64,000 nucleotides of DNA. Source: Nitrosovibrio sp. Nv17 (GTDB lineage: Bacteria > Pseudomonadota > Gammaproteobacteria > Burkholderiales > Nitrosomonadaceae). Both the position numbers and the translations under genes were made by a program. This document shows positions 49,523 to 58,342 of this stretch, one piece after another; the first letter of the stretch is position 1; every line of letters starts with the position of its first letter. The stretch lies in assembly GCF_900119085.1 (NCBI RefSeq), contig NZ_FPIQ01000001.1, positions 186,001-250,000 on the forward strand. The letters are read 5' to 3'. The notes under the pieces are model-generated. The model was not told where the DNA came from. It ran no database searches and worked only from the letters and a program-made list of their open reading frames with translations.

Positions 49523-49777
49523 ATGGATACCGCTGAATATAACCTGATCATCTCCCTTGCCCTGATTCCGGTCGTGTTCATGCTGCAGCTCTGGGTAAAG
49601 AATCGCCGCAGCCATCGTCGCAATGAAACGGGGCAGCAGGAATTCGACAGCATGGGTGCCATGCTGCTGTCGACCCTCATCGAAGGGGTGGCCATCATAG
49701 GCAGCCTGTTGCTGATCATCTGGATCATGGGCGGAATTGCGAGATACCTGTTCCCCATGATGTTCAACGCACAATAA
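49523..49777 (+). CDS. Small two-helix membrane protein, function unknown
   Basis: The 84-residue protein has two hydrophobic helices, about residues 6-23 (YNLIISLALIPVVFMLQLWV) and 54-76 (IEGVAIIGSLLLIIWIMGGI). A basic and polar stretch joins them (KNRRSHRRNETGQQEF). I recognise no family. An ATG four codons earlier (49511) is also possible, and GGAAGGA lies between the two. It precedes the ketoacyl synthase by 108 bases in the same direction and could be the membrane tether of the KAS-ACP module (inference). Confidence 0.7.
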   Translation: MDTAEYNLIISLALIPVVFMLQLWVKNRRSHRRNETGQQEFDSMGAMLLSTLIEGVAIIGSLLLIIWIMGGIARYLFPMMFNAQ

Positions 49778-49885
49778 GTCCGGACCGGCTGTGACGATTT
49801 CCGGATTGCCAGAGCCCCATTCCCATCTGCGTGACGTGACGACCGTACGGATAGACCTCAACCGGATCGCTCCCCCCTGTCGCGT

Positions 49886-51106
49886 ATGCGGGTAGTCGTG
49901 ACAGGCATGGGGGTCGTCTCGCCGATCGGAGTGGGCGTGGAGCGGTTCTGGGAGGCAGCTGTCGCCGGAGTCAGCGGTATCCGGTCGATCACCGCTTTCA
50001 ACGCATCCGGCCAGCGTTCCCGGGTGGCGGGGGAGGTGCCGGGGTTCGATCCGGCCGCGTTCCTGACGCCCAAGTATTTGGACCAGACGGATCGATTTAC
50101 CCAATTGGCGCTGCTGGCCACGGATCTGGCACTGGAGGACGCGGGGGGGCTCGACGCATACGCGCCGCAACGCCTGGCCGTGAGCGTCGGCTCGGGGATG
50201 GGCGGATTTTCCACCTTCGAATCCTCGGCCCTGCGCAAGTTCCGCGACCAACCCATACCGCCGTTCACGGTGCCCCGCACCATGGCGAATTCCGCGGCAG
50301 CCTGGATCGCCATCCGGCACAAGTTCAAGGGCGTGAACCTGACCTGCAGCACGGCGTGCTCCTCCGGTGCCAATGCCATCGGCATGGCTCTTGATCTTCT
50401 GAGGACAGGACGGGCGGATGCCGTGATTGCGGGCGGCGCCGAGGGCTGTGTGCTGCCCCTGACCATGACCGGCTTCGAGGTGCTGCATGCCCTGACCACC
50501 GGATTCAACACGGAGCCGGCGCGGGCATCCCGGCCCTTCGCAAAGGGCCGCGACGGATTTGTCATGGCGGAGGGGGCCGGCATCCTGATCCTGGAGAGAG
50601 AAGACGAGGCTGTGCGGAGGGGAGCAAAAATGTACGCATGCCTGGCCGGTTACGGCCAGGCATGCGACGCGGTGCATATCGTCATGCCGGACATGGAGGG
50701 CCAGGTCACGGCGATGCGCGCGGCCATCGAAGACGCCGGAATGGGTCCCGACGCCGTCGAGCACATCAATGCGCATGCCACCTCGACGCCGCTCGGGGAT
50801 GTCGTGGAGACCCGCGCCATCAAGCACCTGTTCGGAAGCCGGTCGCGCGAGATCGCCATCAATGCCACCAAATCCATGGTCGGGCACTCCATCGGTGCAT
50901 CGGCTGCCATCGGCAGCATCGCCACGGTGATGGCGCTCCACAGCGGTACGATACACCCCACCATCAACCTCGACGAGCCCGACCCGGAATGCGATCTCGA
51001 CTACACGCCCAATTCCGCGCAGCAAAGGAATCCCCGCAACGGTCTTTGCAACGCGTTCGGATTCGGCGGCAGCAACGCAAGCATCGTCTTCACAACACTT
51101 GAATGA
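49886..51106 (+). CDS. Beta-ketoacyl-ACP synthase (KAS II/FabF-type)
   Basis: The enzyme condenses an acyl thioester with malonyl-ACP to lengthen a fatty acid or polyketide chain. The 406-residue thiolase-fold protein has the active-site cysteine C158 in NLTCSTACSSGANAIG, the first histidine in INAHATSTPLGDVVE and the second in NATKSMVGHSIGASA, so the full Cys-His-His triad is present. SRPFAKGRDGFVMAEGAG and NAFGFGGSNAS complete the signature. It is followed after 15 bases by an ACP gene but not by fabD, fabG or fabH. It is therefore probably a dedicated synthase rather than the housekeeping FabF. Confidence 0.92.
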   Translation: MRVVVTGMGVVSPIGVGVERFWEAAVAGVSGIRSITAFNASGQRSRVAGEVPGFDPAAFLTPKYLDQTDRFTQLALLATDLALEDAGGLDAYAPQRLAVSVGSGMGGFSTFESSALRKFRDQPIPPFTVPRTMANSAAAWIAIRHKFKGVNLTCSTACSSGANAIGMALDLLRTGRADAVIAGGAEGCVLPLTMTGFEVLHALTTGFNTEPARASRPFAKGRDGFVMAEGAGILILEREDEAVRRGAKMYACLAGYGQACDAVHIVMPDMEGQVTAMRAAIEDAGMGPDAVEHINAHATSTPLGDVVETRAIKHLFGSRSREIAINATKSMVGHSIGASAAIGSIATVMALHSGTIHPTINLDEPDPECDLDYTPNSAQQRNPRNGLCNAFGFGGSNASIVFTTLE

Positions 51107-51121
51107 AGGAATGGATCGAAC

Positions 51122-51373
51122 ATGGATACAGCGGATATCGAAACGAAAGTCATACAGTTCATCTCGACCAAGGTGGAGAATCTGGACGCGGCCGTCATCG
51201 ACCGGTCCTCGAAGTTCGAGGACCTGGGGCTCGATTCCATGGATACCATACAACTGCTGTTCGATGCCGAGGATACCTTCGGGATCAGTTTCGACAGCGA
51301 GGAGGCGAAGGGATTCACCAGTGTCGGCGACATCGTTTCCTACATCGAGAAGCATCAGGCATCATCCGCATGA
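51122..51373 (+). CDS. Acyl carrier protein
   Basis: The 83-residue acidic protein is an ACP: the phosphopantetheine serine is S39 in FEDLGLDSMDTIQLLFDAED, and the four-helix pattern is complete (ADIETKVIQFISTKV, SDSEEAKGFTSVGDIVSYI region). It differs from housekeeping AcpP (usually DSLDTVELVMALE) in DSMDTIQLLFDAE, which points to a specialised partner, most likely the adjacent ketoacyl synthase. It ends in front of a 10-bp hairpin and converges with topB. Confidence 0.92.
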   Translation: MDTADIETKVIQFISTKVENLDAAVIDRSSKFEDLGLDSMDTIQLLFDAEDTFGISFDSEEAKGFTSVGDIVSYIEKHQASSA

Positions 51374-51385
51374 CCTGCCCCCATG

Positions 51386-51410
51386 CAACCGCCGCGTCGT
51401 GCGGCGGTTG
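51386..51410. terminator. 10-bp stem-loop between ACP and topB (bidirectional terminator)
   Basis: CAACCGCCGC, the loop GTCGT and GCGGCGGTTG form a perfect 10-bp stem 12 bases after the ACP stop and 32 bases before the topB stop codon. It lacks a U-tract on both strands but is well placed for two convergent genes. Confidence 0.55.
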
Positions 51411-51442
51411 AGTGATGCGGAAGGCAGGCCCTCACCCGCTCC

Positions 51443-53953
51443 TCACTTTCCTGCCGCAGGCACCCTGGATTTCGATGTTCCTCCCTTGGGACGGGAGGCA
51501 GGTCCAATGGTCTTCGGCTGTCTCGGCTCGAATTCGAATCCCACCTTTCCATCCGTTCCTGCCACCAGGTAGGCCGAGAACGGCCTGCCCTTCTTGGAGA
51601 TGAATTTCTGCAGCAGATCGGTTTTTCCGGTGCGCAGCAGCTTCTCGACCTGTTCGCGCTCGAGCGGCCGCGCAAGGATGATCTTGCCGATCCTGAACTG
51701 GCAGGTGCGCCCCGCCCCTACCGCCTTCTCGCAGGTGTAGCCCATCCCGTGGTCGAATACGCGACCGCCGCAGCGTGGGCACTGCCCCAGCGCCTCCTGG
51801 CCGGAAAAGTCGACGACGGCCGCGCCTTCCGCGTTATCGTCGCCGAAGTCGAACTTCATCTCGAATTCGTCGGTCAGCTTGATGTTGGCGTTGAAGGAGC
51901 GCCCCATCTTGCTGCGAAACCCCTGGAGCGGGCCCACTTCGCGCCGGGTGATCAGTTGTTCCATTTCCTCGGTTTCGAACTGGCGCCCCGCCAGGATCTT
52001 CCACAGCGCGAAATCGCACGCCTGGCACTGGAATTTCTTATAGGTCTCCTGCACGATACCTCCACACCGGGGGCAGGGTGACCGGAGCGTGGAGAAATCC
52101 CCGTCAATGGTCTTGCCGCAATGATTCTTCGCCTGCGCCACCATCCGGCTCGTCATGCCCGCGATCTCCTGCATGAAGCGGTCGCGCTCGAGCCTGCCCT
52201 GCTCGATCTGGCGCAGCTTGAATTCCCAGTCGCCCGTCAATTCGGGCGAGGTCAACTCGGGAACGTTCAGGCCGCGCAGCAGCGTGATCAGCGAAAACGC
52301 CTTGGCCGTCGGATGCAGTTCCCGTCCCACGCGCTGCATGTAGTTTTCCAGTACCAGGCCCTCGATGATCGCCGCCCGGGTGGCGGGGGTGCCCAGACCC
52401 TTTGCGCTCATGGCCTCCCTGAGTTCCTCATCCTCCACCAGCTTGCCGGCGCCCTCCATGGCCGAGAGCAGGGTGGCCTCGTTGAACCGCGCCGGCGGCC
52501 GCGTGCTGCTGGCGACGACCTGGACTTCGGTGGCCAGCACCTGCTCGCCCTGCTGTACCGCGACCAGGGTGGCCGCGGTGCCTTCCTGTGCTTCCTTGCC
52601 GTACACGGCCTGCCATCCGGGGTGTACCATCACCTTGCCCTCGGTCTTGAACGGCTCGCCTTCCACGCGGGTGATGCGGGTCGTGACGAGAAACTCCGCA
52701 GCGGGATGAAAGATGGCCAGGAAGCGCTTGACGACGAGGTCATACAGTTTCGCTTCCGCGTCGTTCAGGCTTTTGGGTTCGATGGAGGTCGGAATGATGG
52801 CGAAGTGATCGGATATCTTGGCATTGTTGAAGATGCGCTTGTTGGGCCGGACCCAGTTCGCCTGCAGGATTCCGGCGGCAAAGGATCCGTAGCGAGTGGG
52901 CTCCAGCGCGGCGAGAATCTCGCGGACGGTGCCGATGTAGTCTTCGGGCAAGGCGCGCGAATCCGTGCGTGGATAGGTCAGTGCCTTGTGCTTCTCGTAC
53001 AGTGCCTGCGCCAGTCCCAGGGTGGTCTTGGCAGAAAACCCGAAGCGGCCATTGGCATCACGCTGCAGGCTGGTCAGGTCGTACAGCAGCGGGCAGACTT
53101 CCGTGGCCGGTTTGCTTTCCTCGGTGACGCTGCCGAGCTTCCCCTGACATCGGGTCCGTATCGCTTCGGCGCGGCCGGACTCCCACAGGCGCTCGGCTTT
53201 CTGTTCGGAATCCTTCTTGTTCCTGGAGAATTTCTCGTCGAACCAGCGTCCGGAATAGGCTCCTGACGAGGCGGCAAAGGTGCCATGCACCTCCCAGTAG
53301 TTCCGGGGCACGAATTTCCTAATCGCATCCTCGCGTTCGATCAGGATCGCCAGGGTCGGGGTCTGCACCCTTCCCACGGTGGTCTTGTGGAACCCTCCTT
53401 CCTGGGAATTGAAGGCGGTCATGGCACGGGTGCCATTGATGCCCACCAGCCAGTCCGCCTCCGAGCGGCTGACGGCCGCTTCCGCCAGCGGCTGGACGGC
53501 GTCGTCGTCGAGCAGCCGGACGAATCCCTCCCGTATCGAGGCTGGGGTCATCGACTGCAGCCAGAGCCGCTTGACCGGTTTCCGGGTGCCGGTGTGCCGT
53601 TCGATGTAACGGAAGATCAGTTCGCCCTCGCGGCCTGCATCACAGGCGTTGATCAGAGCGGTCACGTCCTTGCGCTTGATGAGTCTCGTCAGGAGCTTCA
53701 GGCGCGGAGCCGTTTTTTCGATGGGATTGAGGTCGAAATAGGGCGGGATGACCGGCAGGTTGGTGAAGCTCCATTTTCCGCGCTTGACCTCGTATTGTTC
53801 GGGGACCGCCAGTTCGAGCAGATGGCCGATGGCTGACGACAGGACATACTCGTCGTTCTCGAAATAATCGGTATGCTTGGTGAATCCTCCCAGCGCGCGC
53901 GCGATGTCGGCGGCGACGGACGGTTTCTCGGCGATGATCAGGGTTTTTCCCAT
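51443..53953 (-). CDS. topB: DNA topoisomerase III (TopB)
   Basis: TopB is a type IA topoisomerase that decatenates DNA through a single-strand break. The 836-residue protein begins KTLIIAEKPSVAADIARALGG (Toprim), with INACDAGREGELIFRYI supplying the metal-binding acids. The active-site tyrosine is Y327 in LTYPRTDSRALP. TTVGRVQTPTLAIL and GLGTPATRAAIIE are further core motifs. It extends beyond E. coli TopB (653) by a C-terminal region with two zinc-ribbon-like units (CPRCGG with CQACD, and CPRCGG...C...C) and duplicated KxGRxF modules. It faces the ACP gene and lies 51 bases after dprA. Confidence 0.95.
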   Translation of the reverse strand: MGKTLIIAEKPSVAADIARALGGFTKHTDYFENDEYVLSSAIGHLLELAVPEQYEVKRGKWSFTNLPVIPPYFDLNPIEKTAPRLKLLTRLIKRKDVTALINACDAGREGELIFRYIERHTGTRKPVKRLWLQSMTPASIREGFVRLLDDDAVQPLAEAAVSRSEADWLVGINGTRAMTAFNSQEGGFHKTTVGRVQTPTLAILIEREDAIRKFVPRNYWEVHGTFAASSGAYSGRWFDEKFSRNKKDSEQKAERLWESGRAEAIRTRCQGKLGSVTEESKPATEVCPLLYDLTSLQRDANGRFGFSAKTTLGLAQALYEKHKALTYPRTDSRALPEDYIGTVREILAALEPTRYGSFAAGILQANWVRPNKRIFNNAKISDHFAIIPTSIEPKSLNDAEAKLYDLVVKRFLAIFHPAAEFLVTTRITRVEGEPFKTEGKVMVHPGWQAVYGKEAQEGTAATLVAVQQGEQVLATEVQVVASSTRPPARFNEATLLSAMEGAGKLVEDEELREAMSAKGLGTPATRAAIIEGLVLENYMQRVGRELHPTAKAFSLITLLRGLNVPELTSPELTGDWEFKLRQIEQGRLERDRFMQEIAGMTSRMVAQAKNHCGKTIDGDFSTLRSPCPRCGGIVQETYKKFQCQACDFALWKILAGRQFETEEMEQLITRREVGPLQGFRSKMGRSFNANIKLTDEFEMKFDFGDDNAEGAAVVDFSGQEALGQCPRCGGRVFDHGMGYTCEKAVGAGRTCQFRIGKIILARPLEREQVEKLLRTGKTDLLQKFISKKGRPFSAYLVAGTDGKVGFEFEPRQPKTIGPASRPKGGTSKSRVPAAGK

Positions 53954-54004
53954 GAAGCTCCTGTGAATGTTGCACGGATACCGGGCGGCCTGTCCGCCGG
54001 CGGG

Positions 54005-55087
54005 TCAACGCAGCCGCTGGTAGTATCCGCCAGGCAATGCGGCGACCATGCCGCCCAGTTCGAGCGGCAATAGCATCGCTGATACGGTTTCCGGCGTCAA
54101 GCCGCTGCGGCTGCACAGTATATCGATACTGGTGGGGTCGTAGCCCAGGTACGCCAGCAGCGGCGAGGCTGCTGGCGGCGTCGCCGCTGCATCGCCGCTC
54201 GCGTGTCCCGCCGGGGCATGCCCCAGTTCATCCAGGATGTCCCCGGCGCTTTCGACCAGCTTCGCGCCCTGCTTGATGAGCGCATGGCATCCCTTCGACA
54301 GCGGGGAGTGGATCGAGCCGGGGATGGCGAACACGTCCCGTCCCTGATCCAGCGCCAGCCGGGCGGTGATGAGGGAGCCGCTCTGCAGGGCGGCTTCCAC
54401 CACCAGACAGCCCCGGCTGATGCCGCTGATCGTACGGTTGCGACGCGGGAAATTGCTGCCCACGGCCGGGGTGCCGAGCGGGAACTCCGAGACCAGCAGC
54501 CCCCGCTGCGCCAGTTCATGGGCAAGCTCCCGATTGCGGGCGGGATAGACGATGTCCAGCCCAGTGCCCACGACCGCGATGCTGGCGGATATTCCGCCCA
54601 GACCGCCACGGTGGGCGGCGGCATCCACGCCCAGTGCCAGACCGCTCACGATGCACAGTCCGGCATCGCTTGCAGCCCTGGCGAAGGCTTCCGCGTTGGA
54701 GAGCCCCTGCGGGGTGGCATTGCGGCTGCCGACCACGGCCAGTGCCGGGGTACCCAGCAGTTCACGCCTGCCCTTGAGGTACAGCAACGGAGGAGGATCG
54801 GCGATATGGAGCAGCAGGGACGGATAGTCGGGATCCGCCAGCGTCATGAGCGTATTGAGGGGATCCTCCAGCCAGGCGAGCGCTGCCTTGACCCGCGCCG
54901 GGTCCGCGCCCCGGCCGACGGCCGCCGCCGCTTTCCTTTTCACCACGCGCTCCAACTCGGCGGGTCCGGCGGAAAGTACGGCCTCCGGGCTGCCGAAGGT
55001 GACCAGCAGCCGCCGTATCGATTCGTCGCCCAAGCCGTCGATCAGGCCAAGCGCCAACCAGGATTCGATATCGTCCATCGGTTTCAT
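54005..55087 (-). CDS. dprA: DNA processing protein DprA
   Basis: DprA loads RecA onto incoming single-stranded DNA during natural transformation. The 360-residue protein has a SAM-like N-terminal domain (WLALGLIDGLGDESIRRLL), the Rossmann core (ALAVVGSRNATPQG, IVSGLALGVDAAAHRG, PARNRELAHEL, SEFPLGTPAVGSNFPRRNRTISGISRGCLVVEAAL, SGSLITARLALDQGRDVFAIPGSI), and a C-terminal winged helix (DILCSRSGLTPETVSAMLLPLELGGMVA). I used the ATG at 55087, and Met at 55078 is possible. The gene is divergent from def, as in many proteobacteria. The smg gene often found beside it is missing. Confidence 0.95.
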   Translation of the reverse strand: MKPMDDIESWLALGLIDGLGDESIRRLLVTFGSPEAVLSAGPAELERVVKRKAAAAVGRGADPARVKAALAWLEDPLNTLMTLADPDYPSLLLHIADPPPLLYLKGRRELLGTPALAVVGSRNATPQGLSNAEAFARAASDAGLCIVSGLALGVDAAAHRGGLGGISASIAVVGTGLDIVYPARNRELAHELAQRGLLVSEFPLGTPAVGSNFPRRNRTISGISRGCLVVEAALQSGSLITARLALDQGRDVFAIPGSIHSPLSKGCHALIKQGAKLVESAGDILDELGHAPAGHASGDAAATPPAASPLLAYLGYDPTSIDILCSRSGLTPETVSAMLLPLELGGMVAALPGGYYQRLR

Positions 55088-55223
55088 GCCGGCCGGGCGC
55101 AGCGCACGAGCCACTGCCCGGAGGCTGGCACCCGCTCTTCCGGGCCACGGCCGCGCGCTGTGCGGAAGGATTCGTTGCGAGTGAGGGTGGGCGAACTCAA
55201 GAAGTTCCCGGCCAAAATCGGGA

Positions 55224-55229
55224 TATAAT
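55224..55229 (+). promoter_or_regulatory. Possible -10 element (TATAAT) for def
   Basis: A perfect TATAAT lies 128 bases before the def ATG. No good -35 sits 16-18 bases upstream. It faces away from dprA in the 270-base divergent gap, which otherwise shows no clear element. Confidence 0.4.
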
Positions 55230-55357
55230 GGATCTATGCGCGGAAGATCGCGGGAGCGAAGGCCATGAACGGGATCCTGTAATACGGGTCAAATGATCGT
55301 ACCGATGAGGACTCGGCCTGAATTCTGCATTTAGAACGGTAAACGTGCAAGTTTTTT

Positions 55358-55864
55358 ATGGCGCGCCTGAAAATACTGCAATACCCTGACGAGCGGCTGC
55401 ATACCGTGGCGGAGCCGGTATCTGCGGTGACTCCGGAAATCCGGGCGCTGGTGGACGACATGGCGGAGACCATGTACGCCGCGCCGGGAATCGGCCTGGC
55501 GGCCACACAGGTCGACGTGCACAAGCGCATCGTCATCGTCGACACCTCGGATAGCCGTGACCGGCTGCAGGTGCTGATCAACCCGCGCATCGTCGCCCGC
55601 AGCGGCGAATCCGACTACGAGGAAGGCTGCCTCTCGCTGCCGGGCATATTCGGGAAGGTGACGCGTGCGGAACGCATCACGGTGGAAGCCTGGAATCGTG
55701 AAGGTGCGCCGTTCGTCCTCGACGCCGAGGGCCTGTTCGCGGTATGCATACAGCATGAGATGGATCATCTGGAAGGCAGGGTATTCGTCGAATACTGGTC
55801 GAGGATGAAGCAGGAGCGGGTGCAGGCCAGATTAAGGAAACAACGGCGCAAGGTTGCGGCATGA
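55358..55864 (+). CDS. def: Peptide deformylase
   Basis: Def removes the formyl group from the first methionine of new proteins. The 168-residue protein has all three metal-site motifs: GIGLAATQ (44-51), EGCLS with metal ligand C91, and QHEMDH with ligands H133 and H137 and catalytic E134. It starts ARLKILQYPDERL, as in the family. It opens the def-fmt-rsmB-DUF4390-ntrY-ntrX cluster, and fmt follows after 139 bases that contain no gene I can support. Confidence 0.98.
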   Translation: MARLKILQYPDERLHTVAEPVSAVTPEIRALVDDMAETMYAAPGIGLAATQVDVHKRIVIVDTSDSRDRLQVLINPRIVARSGESDYEEGCLSLPGIFGKVTRAERITVEAWNREGAPFVLDAEGLFAVCIQHEMDHLEGRVFVEYWSRMKQERVQARLRKQRRKVAA

Positions 55865-56003
55865 CATCGCACCAGCGTGGTATGTGGGGGCGCGCCGATC
55901 CGGCCTGATGTCGCCGGTGCCGGGGACGTGCATTCATGCCTTCGGTGCGCAGATCCTGTTCTGCAGGGTTTCCCTTCCATCGACTTGACGGCGCCGTCTT
56001 GCC

Positions 56004-56945
56004 ATGAAGATCATTTTTGCGGGTACCCCGCCGTTCGCCGTGCCTGCGCTGGAAACGCTGGCGGATGCGGGGCACGAGATCGCACTGGTGCTGACCCAGC
56101 CGGACCGCCCCGCGGGCCGGGGCATGAAACCAGCCGCCAGCGCAGTCCGGCTCGCGGCCGAGCGTCATGGATTCGACCTTCTGCAGCCCTCTTCGCTGAG
56201 GCAGCCGGAACTGCACGCCCTGCTCACGAGGATCGATGCTGATGTGATGGTGGTGGCCGCGTACGGGTTGATCCTGCCCGAGTCGGTGCTGGGCATCCCC
56301 CGCCTCGGCTGCCTCAACATCCACGCGTCGCTCCTGCCCCGCTGGCGCGGGGCGGCCCCGATCCAGCGCGCGATCCTGGCGGGCGACCGGGATACCGGAA
56401 TCAGCATCATGCAGATGGATCGCGGCATGGATACGGGCGCGATCCTGCTGCAGCACCCCGTCGCGATTCTGCCGGACGATACGGCGCAGACGCTGCACGA
56501 CAGGCTGGCATCCGCGGGAGCCCGCTGCATCGTGGAGACGCTGGCGCAGTTGCAGGCCGGCACGATACACGGGGTCGTGCAGGACGAGGCCGCGGCGATC
56601 TACGCTCCCAAACTGGAAAAGCACGAGGCCCGTATCGACTGGAGATCCGATGCGGAGCAGGCCGGTCGCGCCGTGCGGGCGTTCAATCCCCGTCCGGGGG
56701 CATACACCCGCATTCACGGAGTGCTCCTGAAGATATGGCGGGCGGACGTCGTTGGAAGCATCTCCGGCAGGCCGGGGGAAGTGGTCGATGCTGGACGGGG
56801 CGGCGTCCTGGTGGCGTGCGGCAGGGGAGGGATGGTTCTGAAAGTGGTGCAGAAGTCCGGCGGGAAGAGAATGAGCGTGGCGGAGTTTCTTGCCGGGCAC
56901 GCGCTCGCGCCGGGCGATCGCTTCGAATCCGGGCATGATGGCTGA
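56004..56945 (+). CDS. fmt: Methionyl-tRNA formyltransferase
   Basis: Fmt formylates the initiator Met-tRNA with 10-formyltetrahydrofolate. The 313-residue protein shows KIIFAGTPPFAVPALE, TQPDRPAGRGMK, the catalytic LNIHASLLPRWRGAAPIQRAI and MQMDRGMDTGAIL, and the C-terminal OB-like tRNA-binding domain with RIHGVLLKIWRADV. It pairs functionally with def upstream. The final bases can overlap the long form of the rsmB frame. Confidence 0.98.
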   Translation: MKIIFAGTPPFAVPALETLADAGHEIALVLTQPDRPAGRGMKPAASAVRLAAERHGFDLLQPSSLRQPELHALLTRIDADVMVVAAYGLILPESVLGIPRLGCLNIHASLLPRWRGAAPIQRAILAGDRDTGISIMQMDRGMDTGAILLQHPVAILPDDTAQTLHDRLASAGARCIVETLAQLQAGTIHGVVQDEAAAIYAPKLEKHEARIDWRSDAEQAGRAVRAFNPRPGAYTRIHGVLLKIWRADVVGSISGRPGEVVDAGRGGVLVACGRGGMVLKVVQKSGGKRMSVAEFLAGHALAPGDRFESGHDG

Positions 56946-57060
56946 TCCGGGCGACGCCGGTCGATGGCACGATCGCTCCCGGCCCGGCAGCCCCTTCACC
57001 CGTCCGGTGAAGACGAAGGAAGGCACTCGCCTGTGCGGTTCGGGCCGCATGGATGGCGGG

Positions 57061-58338
57061 ATGATCGAAGCCCAGTGCCTGGCCGCCAGGATGGTCGGCA
57101 AGGTGCTGGCGGGCGCGGCTCTGACGGACGTGCTGCAGGAATTGTGGCGGGCACGCTCGGACCTGTCCGGCCAGCAACGCGGCGCCATCCAGGACCTGAG
57201 CTACGGCGTGTTGCGCTTCTATGGCCTGCTCGACGGATTGCTGGCGTTGCTGCTGAACAAGCCGATCCGGAATGGAAGCGTGCGTCACCTGCTGCTGGTG
57301 GGGTTGTACCAGCTGGAATACAGCAGGGCCCCGGCGCATGCCATCGTCGATCACGCGGTGACGTCGGTGCGGGCCTTGAACGGCAACACGGGCGCTCAGG
57401 GGCTGGTCAATGCGGTGCTGCGCAACTTCGAGCGCCGACGGGCCCATTTTCTGACGCGTGCGGCCGGCACCGAGATGGGCCGGTATTCGCATCCGCAATG
57501 GTGGATGGACCGATTGCGCGCAGACTATCCGCAGCGCTATCGAACGATACTGGAGATCGGTAACCAGCGTCCTCCCATGACACTGAGGGTCAACCGGCGC
57601 AGAATCGGGGTGGCGGAATACGCGGCATGCCTCGAGCAGGAAGGCATGCAGGCGCAGCATCTATGGGATGACGCCCTCATGCTGGCGCGGCCGGTCGCGG
57701 TGGACAGGCTGCCTGGATTTTCACGTGGATGGGTGTCGGTGCAGGATGCGGGCGCCCAGCTTGCCGCCCACCTGCTGGACGCGCGCGACGGCATGCGCGT
57801 TCTGGATGCGTGCGCCGCACCGGGGGGCAAGAGCGCCCATCTGCTGGAGCTGGCGAACCTGGAATTGACCGCGCTCGACAGCGACTGTGACCGGATTGCG
57901 CGCATCGTCCAGAATCTGGCGCGCCTGGGGCTGGACGCACGGCGTGTGGTCCACGGAGACGCCGCAAGCCCGGCGCAGTGGTGGGACGGCCGGCACTTCG
58001 ATCGTATTCTGGCCGACGTCCCCTGCTCCGCTTCGGGCGTGGTGCGCCGCCACCCGGACATCAAGTGGTTGCGGCGTCCCGGTGATCTTCCCCGCTTCGG
58101 AACAAGGCAGGGGATGATACTGGAGGCCTTGTGGCCGCTGCTCGCCAGGGGGGGGAAATTGCTCTACGCCACCTGCTCGGTATTTCCCGAAGAGAACCTG
58201 GTTCAGATCGAGCGCTTCATGCAAGGACATCCGGATGCCCGGCTGCTGCCATTGTCCCGGATCGGAGCGATGGACGGGCAGTTGCTGCCCGACTCCCGCC
58301 ATGACGGCTTCTTCTATGCCCTGCTGCGCAAAGCCTGA
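57061..58338 (+). CDS. rsmB: 16S rRNA (cytosine967-C5)-methyltransferase RsmB
   Basis: RsmB methylates C967 of 16S rRNA. From the ATG at 57061 the protein has 425 residues (E. coli 429). It has an N-terminal NusB-like helical domain (LSGQQRGAIQDLSYGVLRFYGLL, LLLVGLYQLEYS, VNAVLRNFERRR) and a SAM-binding catalytic domain: ACAAPGGKSAHLLEL, the two cysteines in ILADVPCSASGVVRRHPDIKW and LYATCSVFPEEN, and HDGFFYALL at the end. The frame is open upstream to ATG 56935/56938 overlapping fmt. That start is possible if the extra 41 residues are real, but the length favours 57061. Confidence 0.93.
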   Translation: MIEAQCLAARMVGKVLAGAALTDVLQELWRARSDLSGQQRGAIQDLSYGVLRFYGLLDGLLALLLNKPIRNGSVRHLLLVGLYQLEYSRAPAHAIVDHAVTSVRALNGNTGAQGLVNAVLRNFERRRAHFLTRAAGTEMGRYSHPQWWMDRLRADYPQRYRTILEIGNQRPPMTLRVNRRRIGVAEYAACLEQEGMQAQHLWDDALMLARPVAVDRLPGFSRGWVSVQDAGAQLAAHLLDARDGMRVLDACAAPGGKSAHLLELANLELTALDSDCDRIARIVQNLARLGLDARRVVHGDAASPAQWWDGRHFDRILADVPCSASGVVRRHPDIKWLRRPGDLPRFGTRQGMILEALWPLLARGGKLLYATCSVFPEENLVQIERFMQGHPDARLLPLSRIGAMDGQLLPDSRHDGFFYALLRKA

Positions 58339-58342
58339 CTCC

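Noticed and set aside
49280-51355. A 691-codon minus-strand frame opposite the ketoacyl synthase and ACP
   Set aside because: The plus-strand genes have complete active-site motifs, and this frame has none.
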